Of a stretch of DNA of 64,000 nucleotides, positions 32,601 through 42,597 are shown piece by piece. The stretch comes from Polytrichum commune (taxonomy: Eukaryota > Streptophyta > Polytrichopsida > Polytrichales > Polytrichaceae), in the NCBI GenBank assembly GCA_950295325.1, contig OX485808.1:18312527-18376526 (forward strand). The letters run 5' to 3'. The stretch's first letter is position 1; each line of letters starts with the position of its first letter. The position numbers were made by a program, and so were the translations under genes. The notes under the pieces are model-generated. The model did no database searches and was not told the origin of the DNA. It was given only the letters and a program-made list of their open reading frames with translations.

Positions 32601-35600
32601 TAAGTCTTCACCTTTTTCCCAATAGAGACCAGCTCCAACAGGAAGCATTACAGTTGTTCCATAGCCATGCTCTGTAAACCCATCTCCGGTTTACATATGA
32701 GTTTGCAGTTACAATCGAGGGTGAAGCGTCTCTAATTCACACCAACCATAGGTTGGTGTCATCTCTACAGACATCCTGCCTTGGAAACCAATTCCACTTG
32801 GATCATTTCAAAACTCCTGTATCCATATTGAAGGAGCTCAAGAAATGGAATAGGTGTCTGAAAGAGAGGGAGGAAAAAGAACAGAAACTCAGACCGTTTC
32901 TTAGCAGCTGCAAAGAGATCACGAACTCGACGCGCTCCAACTCCAACAAACATCTCCTCAAACTCACTCCCACTACAATAGAAGAAAGGAACTCCAGCCT
33001 CCCCAGCTATGGCCCGGGCCAGCATGGTTTTGCCGGTACCAGGTGGACCCACCAACAACACACCTTTGGGAAGTTTGCCACCCAACCGCGTGAACCGCTG
33101 CATATTCCACCTTTCAGTGAATTGACATATGAAACTCCATAACAAACACTGATTGGCATTACCACAAATGCAGGTTACATGCCAGGTCGGCTTATCTCAC
33201 AGATTGGAGAAAAAAGTGGAGAAGCAACCTTGGGATCCCGGAGATAATGTACAATCTCCTCCAGCTCTGCTTTTGCTTCATCAACTCCCTTGACATCCGC
33301 AAACTTAGTGGTGGACTCTAGGCTGGGCTGCACCTCCTCATTCAAGCCTAAACCTGCCAGCAATTAGCAACCCCAATGTGACCACGAATACAAACAAGGG
33401 TAGCTAAAGCATTGAACAGCCTAAAAACCCTAAACCCTGATAACCAAGCATTGACATACAGTCTTTGGCTGTCAATGATTCCAGCATGAGTATAAATAAT
33501 CTTTGGCATATCAGAGAGAAACCTATTAGACAAAATGTGGGGTTCGCGGCTACATAAGATTGTAGAAGGTAAATAAATAGAAAATTCTCGTACCTTTGCT
33601 GATACCTCAATCCTCAATCCTAAAACAAAGCTCCAACTCCTGACAGGAGCAGGAAATTTGATTGAGGATCAAAGTATCAGCAAAGGTATCACAATTTGCT
33701 CATAGCAACCCCAATGGAACCATGAAAACAAACAAGGGTGGCTGAAAGCATTGTACAGCCAAAAAGCCTAAGCCCTGATAACCAAGTGCTGACATACAGT
33801 CTTTAGATGTTGATGAATTCATTGTGAGTAAAATTAATCTTGGCATATCTATTAGACAAAATATGGGGTTCGCAACTACATAAAATTGTAGAAGGTAAAC
33901 AAATAGAAAACTGTCGTACCTTTGCTGATACCTCGATCCTCGATCAAAGCTCCAACTCCTGAGAGGAGCAGAAAACCCAATGCAAGTGTCCGCAAGGTAC
34001 GCCACGCTTGAATTTTAAGCCCACCCTCCGAAGTGACCATGTGAATGGGTGCACTGGCAGACCCCAAGGGTCCTTCTCTTGTCATCATCCCAACAGCACC
34101 GAGGCCGCTACCAAAGGCTCCATTATTAGGAGTCCCACCAAAAGCTCCACCCGCAGATGCACCATAGGAACTGTTTAGTGCTTGGGAGGGTGGCGGTGGT
34201 GACGGAATAACTGGGTCTGAACTTAGCCCACTTGTTGTGGATGCCAATGCACCTGTTGAAGAAAATCATCACAATTTCAAACCAAGAGTACATATTATCC
34301 CAGGTATTATAGGTGACAACATGACACATTATGAGAGTACATATTCCTTGTCAACACATTTGAAATCTTTTGCGACAGGCCTTTTGAAATCTTCTAAAGA
34401 AGAGCCCAGATTTTGCAATATGAGGTTATTTCTGTGAAGCTAGTGTAAGGATGTTCTCTTTCTATTCTAGCTTCAAAAATAAATTTTCAGGAATCAAGGT
34501 CCTTGAGTACATGCATGAATGCCAAGGAGCATAGTCAAGTGGCAAGCGCTCATTGTCGACACCTCATTCATTGTTGCCTATCTTCGGACACAAAGCCTTC
34601 TTCCATCTACCGAGATTCACTTCAAGAGGTGTGCAAGTCCCCAATAAATCATTCTTAGGTTATCCAGATTACCTAAGAAATGTTCCATTTGCATTTGGAA
34701 CCTAAATAGGCTACTTAAGAATGTTATGGTTCAAAAGTAAGACCTGACTAGCATAGTTGAATTTTAGTACAATCATTTCACCTCGTTGTAAGGTCTTCAA
34801 CAATGCACTTTCATCAAGCCTATCTATCCTCACCAAAGCCTTCACATATTCAGCCAACACGGAAGAGCTGTGTTGTGCCAACGGCCGGCCCTCGAACCAT
34901 CGCACCACACCCTCCGGGTCCACTTTGTTCAACTCCTTCAACAAGGCTGTTTGCTTCTCCTCATAATCAAACTTGTTGGCTGCCTCTCTGTCCAGCTGCT
35001 CCAGCCTCCGGGAGTAGTTGGAGTAATTTGACATCCATCTCCTATGGCCACCTTACGCACATCAAGAGTTTCAAGAATCAAATTCTCATGGTGAATTATG
35101 TGACTCTTACTGTCACCTCTTCCAATTGGAAAGACATTATTAGGGTATCTACGAGAAATCATTGTCTTTGAAAGCACGTTCACAGTTTGAACGTAAATTC
35201 TAATCAGGGAGCTGCTGGAAAAGCTCATTAACAATCTCTGGCCTCTATTGACTTCATGCAACTAACAAAAAAATGTAGCTGCATCTTAAATTGCTACTTC
35301 TCTGTTTTGACAAAAAATAGGGGAGGACAAGAATTAGACTAACCTTCAGATTTGAGCTGCAAGCGCATCTGCTGAAGCAGAGAAGTTCTGAGTTGCTGCC
35401 CAAACGCTCCAAACACATGGGTGGACGTCATTTGCTGCACGGCATGACCTCCCTGTAAAATTCACAGGATATTCTGAATGAGAAAAAAACGCCAAACTAA
35501 TCCATGCCCTCAAAGCTTTAGGAATTAAAAAATTGCAACGGTATTAACCTGAGGCATTTTTTGTGCGTTTTAACCTCAAGGAAATGATATAGAAAAATGT

Positions 35601-35888
35601 TGTGCAGTGTTGACAAAGAAAATGGGGATATCTAGTTGGAGAATGAACCAGCTTCATGAATGAAGTTACAAATGCAGTTAACTCTGGAATGAGTCATTTG
35701 CGTTAGACATCCAGACCCTGCTTGGACCTGTAAAAAAATCAAACATGCACACAATACTGCCGTGATATGTATGCGAATGATCCCTTTGGGTATTAACAGA
35801 ATGCAGCAATAGGGTGGTTAAAGCAAAAATACAGCAAGAGTTTCGAAGTTACACTCACTTGCTCAAAGAGAAGTCGCCTTAACGCCAT
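29636..35888 (-). CDS. FTSH4: FTSH4-type mitochondrial i-AAA zinc metalloprotease (10 exons)
   Basis: A membrane-anchored ATP-dependent protease of the inner mitochondrial membrane, facing the intermembrane space; FTSH4/Yme1 degrades misfolded membrane and intermembrane-space proteins. Exons: 35888-35859, 35727-35683, 35452-35344, 35051-34782, 34252-33920, 33353-33229, 33097-32895, 32187-31914, 31232-30792, 30094-29636 (2289 nt, 762 residues; Arabidopsis FTSH4 is a little shorter). N-terminal [10 protein letters not shown] plus Arg-rich, acid-poor exons fits a presequence. Seen: one membrane segment about 238-257 ([18 protein letters not shown]), Walker A GPPGTGKT (about 321-328), Walker B IIFMDEID (376-383), second region of homology [19 protein letters not shown], zinc motif HEGGH (540-544) and the Asp ligand in TSGASSD (about 618). 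The C-terminal Ala-rich tail matches the FTSH4 family. The N-terminal exons are the least certain. Confidence 0.93.
30190..30307 (+). pseudogene. 5S rRNA-like sequence in an FTSH4 intron
   Basis: Opposite to the host gene. The stretch keeps the 5S rRNA core: CCAGATCCCATGGGAACTCC, then ACGTTAAGC (plant 5S: GAACTCCGAAGTTAAGC, box A region), and CAGATGGGTGAC (plant 5S: GGATGGGTGACC, box C), ending TTCCGGTGCCCCC. Length about 118 nt, as in 5S. Mismatches make it a pseudogene or a 5S-derived retroelement piece (5S-bearing Cassandra TRIMs exist in vascular plants). Confidence 0.6.
30480..30735. repeat. Intronic repeat, copy 1 (partner 34465-34735)
   Basis: From TTCTAGCTTCAA to GGCTACTCAAGAATGTTATG; similar in order and wording to 34465-34735 (TTCTAGCTTCAA, GGTCCTTGA, GCATAGTCAAGTGGCAA, ATTCTTAGGTTAT). 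It directly follows the 5S-like sequence, and lies about 50 nt from the donor of the exon ending at 30792. Confidence 0.7.
31270..31850. repeat. Four-copy tandem repeat in an FTSH4 intron
   Basis: Copies begin with (A)CAAAAGAATCACAAGTGAC-like text at about 31275, 31421, 31555 and 31721, each containing AAGCTC.TCTTATC and GGATAGATCACAT. Unit length is about 130-165 bp with drift between copies. Non-coding minisatellite. Confidence 0.75.
32350..32740. repeat. Tandem duplication in an FTSH4 intron
   Basis: 32350-32510 and 32568-32735 share CCTTATACA.CCACTG, AGAGACCA, CCATAGCCATGCTC and GGTTTACATATGAGTTTGC. Two diverged copies of about 165 bp; no coding role. Confidence 0.7.
33366..33970. repeat. 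FTSH4 exon-intron duplication with a pseudo-exon
   Basis: 33703-33970, which spans the 3' end of the membrane-segment exon (from 33920 up) and the following intron, is duplicated at about 33366-33652. The duplicate therefore contains a decayed copy of the exon end at about 33595-33650 (CTTTGCTGATACCTC, CTCCAACTCCTGA). A further 30-bp inverted copy of the junction lies at 33660-33690. Confidence 0.75.
34465..34735. repeat. Intronic repeat, copy 2 (partner 30480-30735)
   Basis: Diverged copy of 30480-30735 in another FTSH4 intron, also about 50 nt from a splice donor (exon ending at 34782). The 5S-like part is not present here. Confidence 0.7.
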
Positions 35889-37373
35889 TGCTTGTTTCTT
35901 TCACCCGTGTTCGAATTTCGTCAGACCAGAACTCCAATTTCTTTTTGCAGAATCATTGTGGGGAGCGGAACATCCAAAAAAGTTTGAAATTTGAATGCAT
36001 GAAGACTACTGAAAAGAAGCCCCGGTTTATTGCCCAACCGAATTTACACAAATTGTCATGTCTGAGAACATCGAAGATATGCCCAATTCATTTTGAAGAA
36101 ATGTGAAAAGAGCCTCGAACCTCCCCTCCACCCTAAAATTTACTTGTCAGAACATGTAACCCCTAGAACCCCTAGCAGATGCTACACAACAAGCTGGTAG
36201 AGCTTATTGCACATGCGAAAAGAATTGAAGAGGAGGTAAAGCGGTAATTTGGAGGGTGGCAGTAGTAACCATGGGGTTTCGAGAAGAAACCCCAATATCC
36301 GCAACAAAGGGACACGACTTTTCGTGCCAAGTTATTTGGGTTATCGAATGCGGCGGTAAGTTGTGGTTGTTGAGATCGATTCCTTAGGGTTATACATCCA
36401 AATCGTCAATAAATCACAATCGCTTGATTATTCATCGTAGCCCGAGACATGCTACAGGGGGATCACCAAAGAACTCTTTGTACAAACGAATCTCCTCAAC
36501 ACCAGCAGCTGATCTCAAAACGGAGGAAGTTTGTTCAGGATTTTCCCAAGAGGAGATAGATTCTTGCGAAATGATGATGCTTTCTCATGTTGGAGAGCAC
36601 AATCTTTCAAGAAATGCATAATTCTAATGAATTGCCCTGTTTTTGTCTGCGTTGCTGAAAACTTGATTGCTGTGCGCTGGTGGCACAGAATGTGGTGGAC
36701 AGAAAAGGTTGGACAGAAGAGGTTAACCCATTCGAAGCTCGATAGTCACTCCCACAGGAACTCTTTTATCTTCTTTGTCATGGATATTTGGCAGGAGGCC
36801 AACGGAGTTGTCAAAAATATGTTCAGAGTGCAGGAGATATCAGAGTTTTGAAGAGCAAATTAATTGGAAAATTGCCTCCACTCTGGGCCTTCCCCTATAT
36901 ATAACTGATTCAACCTTCATATAGATGCACCTAACCCTAACGATGCATGTAGTACCGTGGTTATCACCAAATACTCTTACTCATCCCTCCTAAGTTACAT
37001 GTGGATGAAATGTTGTGAGCCAGAAAATCCAACCTGCTGTCAGCGTGAAATGGAGAAAAATATACAAATCAAAGTTTGAATAGAATCACTTTGTCTAGTC
37101 CAATCTCCAAAATTAGGACATTGTGTGTACATAGTGCCACTTTCAGAGCCACTTTGGGTGTTCCGTGAGATGGTGACCAGGTAGCAAACTTTTAAGCTAT
37201 AATGCATCCTGTCGTATTTCTTCCATCTTGATGACAATGGTGACTGAACTGTTTGCAATCAAGGACAAACTTTGGTTTTGAAGCTACTATGGTCTTCATG
37301 GACCCTGCAGCTGCAAATGATGGTACATCCATGACTTGTTTCTGCTACTTCCAGATACTGGTGAGTTTTCAGT
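35889..37373. other. Intergenic between the FTSH4 start and TRAPPC3 stop
   Basis: Holds the FTSH4 promoter and 5' UTR (minus, from 35889) and the TRAPPC3 3' flank. No further gene or repeat recognised; open frames at 36424-36851 carry no family motif. Includes short AACCCTA-type words around 36160-36170, too short to interpret. Confidence 0.45.
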
Positions 37374-39619
37374 TTATTCATCATTCTTGTATGGGTATTC
37401 CTCCGCCATCTGCTCAAGAAGTTTCAACCTGATCTCAAAAACATCATCACCTCGCAACATGTCCTTCACAAACTTCACTTCGGTGCGCATCGACACCTGC
37501 CAACCAAGAGGAATGCATGAGAATTCGGATGGCACGATTTAGTTTAGCAACAGAAAGAATCATGCCATTTAAAGCCAACAAGCATAACAGTCCAGAACCC
37601 TTCAATTACAATAGAGCTACAGGTATGAATCTTACTCGAATACAATTTGCCAAAGAAACTCTAGTTGCAGAAAAGCATCCAAATCTTAGAAGTGTAAAGC
37701 TCAAGTCAGGACATCCAGAATGTTTTCAACTGACCCCTGACTTCAGAAGACATTGTTGCTGACCAGGCTGCCAGAAGAGACCACTGATTGTAATTGACAA
37801 GAAGCATTTGAGTATAAATTTTAAAAAGCTCACCATTTCCAGAGCACCACGAAGCACCCCACACAGAATGTTGCAGTAAGATAAGCCCTGGCAGGTCTCA
37901 GGTAGCTCAACAAAGTCGACAAGAGGGTTGTCATCCAAGATAAGGCTGCACTCCATGTTGTCAGCACTCCAGTTAGCAACTGTTGCTGTCACGTTCAAAA
38001 ACATTTTGAAGCCCACCTGTTTGTTTCGTCCCAAATGTTGCTGTTAGCCCAACAGTCGACTATTTACTCTTTGGCATAATAGGTAGCATATAGGTAGCAT
38101 TTCACCAACAGAACCAAAGCTTCCTACACTTACAGCTTTGATCTCCAACTAAGCACAGATCAACAACAAAAACTACCTACATCTGTTAGAGCATACCAAA
38201 AGACAGTTAGCTCAAACAGACTTTAAAGTGCAATTAGTTGCCCTCACCCTCCACAGACCACTTTCTGACCTAATTCAATCAAAAAACCTAACCAGTCTCT
38301 CATACTCGTATAATTTTACTATACTGATAGCTGACAGGTGAGAGGACTTATGTAGGACAAAAATAAACTATTACATCTTTAGCATAATAGGTAGCATTTC
38401 ACCTACAGAACAAAAGCTTCCTGCACTTGCAGCCTGATCCTCCAGCAATGCACAAAAGCTACTACAAAAACTACCTGCATTGTTTAGGGTACTTCAAAAG
38501 ACAATTGAAAAACAGACTTTAAAGTGCAATTAGTTGCCCTTGCCCTTGTCAGAGCGCCTTTTGACCTATTGACCTACTTTGATGGAGAAACCTAGCCAGT
38601 CGCTCATACTTGTGAGCGAAATGACTTCACTAGACTGAAAGCTGACAGATGAGAGGGCTTATGTGACAAGTAAGATTCAGTGATATATTCATTTGAGTAG
38701 ACCACAAAATAAATAAAATGCCTTCCTGTACTGATTGACTTCAACCAGCATTTAGGGTTTTAAAGGAGAGTGATGGGGACCTTGGCAATAACATCTGCAG
38801 TCTCCCGGAAGTCTGTGCACTTTGCAATGTTGGCCTTGGCCAGAAAATCGTCAATCAGTCGAGCCCCAATATTATAGCCCCTGATGAGATGAGAAACAAG
38901 GCATACATGTAAGATCCTCAATCTAAACTAAGTTGTCAACTAACCCACCTTCAAAATTCTCACAAATCTGAACCTACAAGGCGACCTAATTTGTTCACAT
39001 CGTTATGAAGCTTCCTTTTAATCAATCTCCATGCTCAGCTGTACAAATATTATTGCAAGAAATATCTTCAAAAATTTTAACAAGAACACCCAAAAAGAAT
39101 AGAGGAATGCAGTCAATGATGATGGTGACATACATGGTGTCCAGTTGCTTGTTGACCTCGTCAATTTCTTCATAGTCCGTGAGCAGTTGGCGAACTATGG
39201 CTCCATAAGTCAATGTGAAAAGCTCTGCATTCTGGAACCCAAATCCAAATTCAGTTATAAAAAACAAAAATAAAATACGAATGAACCCTTAGTACTTACT
39301 CTGTTTTTGGTTCAGGAAAAAAGTCAGTCATCCGTTTCATCAAAGCTTGAGCACCCAGAGTTTTCAAGAGAATCAGAATACAGAGAGATTGAAGTAATTC
39401 AACTAACTCTCGGCAACATGACCTATGAGCAACCCAAACCCAAAAAAATAAAAATAAAACCCTGCACAAGGATGAATGTTGATGCATCGGTGAAAGTAAG
39501 AAATGCGCATGCATCATCGCATCAACTACATGCCAAATTGACATGAGAGAAGATGATCTTACAACACGTTCAATGGGAGGTGACACCATCGGATCGCTGG
39601 GTCGCAGGCTTGCCCTCAT
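37374..39619 (-). CDS. BET3: TRAPP complex subunit 3 (BET3), 5 exons
   Basis: Core subunit shared by TRAPP tethering/Rab-GEF complexes acting at the ER-Golgi interface. Exons: 39619-39563, 39231-39134, 38880-38781, 38016-37834, 37496-37374 (561 nt, 186 residues, the same length as I recall for the plant protein). Family text runs through all exons: IERVNAELFTLTYGAIVRQLL, EVNKQLDTMGYNIGARLIDDFLA, AKCTDF with the Cys (about 73) that is palmitoylated in yeast and human BET3, ADVIAKVGFKMFL, DNPLVDFVELP, QGLSYCNILCGVLRGALEMV and the C-terminal EEYPYKNDE. The start at 39619 gives the short plant-type N-terminus MRASLRPSDPMVSPPIERV. All introns are GT-AG. No oddities. Confidence 0.95.
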
Positions 39620-39830
39620 CCTTGTTCGGCAACACCCAACACTCTAACCCTGCCTTCACACACACAGATCGCTCTCTAACTTTAGACTCACACGTAAAAA
39701 CCAACCTTCAAGCCCAATTTCTTTCGGTGTAAGAGCGGCTTATTTTGGTGGAATCTGGCGTGAAGGTCACTGCTCTGGCTTTGAAAATCCGGGGTAACCT
39801 CAAAACATACTAGGTAGCTTTTGCACACAT

Positions 39831-40330
39831 AACCGATCGCTCATCCACGAGTACAAGGGTTACCAGAACTCGTCACAATCTTTCATCCATGGACCGTGAT
39901 ATCATCCATTCTATTCATGAGCCCTGATTAGTTATGAACTACATGGACTACATAACCAAGGAGAGGAGAGTGGATGACAAACCCATTGCTCATCCAAGAC
40001 CACAAAGGTTACCAAAACTCGTCACCATGTTTCATCCATGGAGGCATGATATCATCCATACTTTTCAGATTCCATCCACGAGTCTATTAGTTATGAACTA
40101 CATAGATTATATAACCAACGAGAGGAGTGGATGACAATTTGGGTTGGTTGGTTGTCATAATCAATTGGTTCATGGACATAATATGGGAATTACGGATGAC
40201 ATCATGTCTCCATAGATGAAACATAACAATAATTATGATAACCCCTCTGGTCTTAGATATGAGCAATTGGTTATGAATGATAACCAACTCGATTAGGTGT
40301 GGCTCGTCATTCAGTCTCCTCTCACTGGTT
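39831..40330. repeat. 150-bp tandem pair plus inverted third copy (foldback repeat)
   Basis: 39831-39980 and 39981-40130 are direct tandem copies (shared: GCTCATCCA, GGTTACCA.AACTCGTCAC, TTTCATCCATGGA, TGATATCATCCAT, TTAGTTATGAACTACAT). 40137-40290 is an inverted copy, so the region can fold back. Diverged members lie at 16095-16285, 19065-19215 and 27850-28055. Confidence 0.7.
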
Positions 40331-42108
40331 ATATTGTTTGTAAATCGACTAGACTTCCTCTTTGGTTGTTGAGGGATGATGTTTCCATAGCACCTACCAA
40401 GGGAGAGTGTGGAAGCTATGTAGGGTGTGGGGATTGTTATTTCAAGGTGAATAACACCTAAATCAGGGGAAGAGCTCGAATTAGTCTATAGAGGTTAAAT
40501 TAGGATGGATAAGCAACAAATGTAAAGGGGGCGGGTTTCTACCCCCTCCCCTCATGATGGGAGATGCTAGAAACTAGCCACGTGGGGCCCAGGCCCTGCC
40601 ATTGGTGGGAGGAGAAGGCCCTCATAGGAGAGGCGGTGTTGCAATATCTTGGATCACTTGGCACATGGGCAATCTCATGCACTCTGAACCTGAAACTTCA
40701 AACCTCCAGCAGTTTGCTTACACCAAGTTCATCTAAAAGGCAACAAGAAAATGTAGGATTGAACTTCAGACCTTGCTCAATCATGATATGCTTAATATCT
40801 ACGCAAGCTACCAGGGAATGTGGGGAACATAGGACGACTTGCCTGCCTTAGAGTGCGGCATTTTTGGACATCACTCAAACCTCCTCCTTGAACATAATAT
40901 GTTTTTTAGGAACTTTGTGGGGTGGAAGTGATGTATGCATACAAAAAGAAAAATGTCCACATTGGAAACAAATGGAAGGGTTCAACAATAAGCATTAGGA
41001 TTTGGGAAGGGTTTGTCTCCCAACACATACCATGGTGGGTGTGGTGGATACTATAGTTTAACCTCATCAGACTAATTTGGAGTCTTTGACCCAATTCATG
41101 TGTTGAATATTCTTAAAATAGTGATGCCAAGCTAGTCTCCAAGTTTCCACCCTCCCCCTAGGTAGGTGCTATGAAACATCACTCATCCAGGAGTGCATGG
41201 TGTTTACGTTGAAGAAGGGTGCACTAAAATATATGAGTTATTGTGGCCTACCTTATTCAATGTCAACCCACATTAAATGTCTTGCAATTGTTGGGTGCCA
41301 ACTAGAGAGGTATGCAAAAAGCTTCATACATGTGTGTGGTGATCACAAAGTGTTAATGTTGGATTGGTGAGTGTAACGCTCACCATGTTGCGAAGACCAC
41401 TTACTACACTCTATATTTGTCGTATTTATGTCCAATGAAGACACAACACATCAGCGAGGTCTGAGATGGTGAGCACTAAGCTCTTTGCTACCATGCATCC
41501 CCTTATATACCTAGTTACTATCAGCCAACCTTTGGTGTGTTATCCTTGGTTTTTGGCAATGTTTTATTTTATTTTTTAAGCTACATATTGTTCAAAATTA
41601 TATACATTTATTCAAAAGAATATATTTGACTATTGTTATTCCTTCTTTTTGGATGGATGATATCCCTGATATCTTTCCAATTCTAGGGGAATATCACTAT
41701 CAATCTAAAATTGGGTAAATAAACATTTGTCATCCTTCATCCAACAATATGGATGTAAATAACTTCCTCTGTCTTGAGAAGATAACTTTCTCCACTCTCC
41801 ACTTATAGAAAACAAGAAAACGATAGAACCGTGAGGCTCTGTCCTTTACTATGAAAGACTACAATTGTAGTTGTCCACTTTGCTCATGCCAATCCATGGC
41901 TATTCACTATACCAAACCTTTCTTGGATTTTGTGCACCTTCTTCTCAAATACGGGTCAAGGATTGAAGCTACTCATTTATCACCTAATTTTTTTTTTTTT
42001 AAAAATCAAGAACTGCCGAAATAACTATAGTTAACTAGTTTTCTTTCAATGCATTTTAGGGAGCACTTATATATATATATATATAAACTATAGTTAACAT
42101 CCACATTA

Positions 42109-42335
42109 CATAAAGTGGACCAAAAATAACAAGAACAAGTAACGTCCAAGTGTGAACACAAAGTGGTTAGGAAATTTGCTCTTGAAACGAAGAAGTTGAT
42201 GCATAGTCTCTGTCCTACAGACAGAGCCAATAAAGTGGACCAAAAATAACAAGAACAAGTAACGTCCAAGTGTGAACGCAAAGTGGTTAGGAAATTTGCT
42301 CTTGAAACGAAGAAGTTGATCCATAATCTCTGTCC
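42109..42335. repeat. 120-bp tandem duplication upstream of ALG10
   Basis: TAAAGTGGACCAAAAATAAC begins at 42111 and again at 42231; about 105 bp of each unit is almost identical through GAAACGAAGAAGTTGAT. The second copy ends about 260 bp before the ALG10 start codon, so it sits in the promoter or 5' UTR. Confidence 0.85.
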
Positions 42336-42597
42336 AACAAAGGGAAAAAAATCGCAGGTTCAGGTTCTTAGTTCTTGGAGGACCTTTCTCAAGCACGGTG
42401 TTCTCTGGGAAGTTGGGTTCTGGTGTTTCTTTTGCAATGGCGGTCCGTTTGCTTCAAATCAAACGGCCCACATTATGGAAACTCAATTAAGAATACCTAT
42501 TGACCACATAAGGCCCACATACCTTAACTTAGAGTTGGACTCAATTCAATTGTGGCGTACTTCCAACAATTGAATTTGAGGTGGTGGAATTGTGGAC

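Larger units (their letters stand above)
39620..42597. other. Intergenic, repeat-containing
   Basis: TRAPPC3 upstream region followed by repeats (39831-40330, 42109-42335). 41395-41470 resembles 19310-19410. The stretch 40440-41390 has no recognised gene or repeat. A (TA)n tract lies at 42070-42085. Confidence 0.5.

Noticed and set aside
35549-35557. Alternative FTSH4 start MPQ joined to the exon at 35452
   Set aside because: Phase would fit, but it removes the Arg-rich [10 protein letters not shown] presequence exon, which has a good GTGAGT donor and joins in phase through a second exon. Kept only as a possible alternative first exon.
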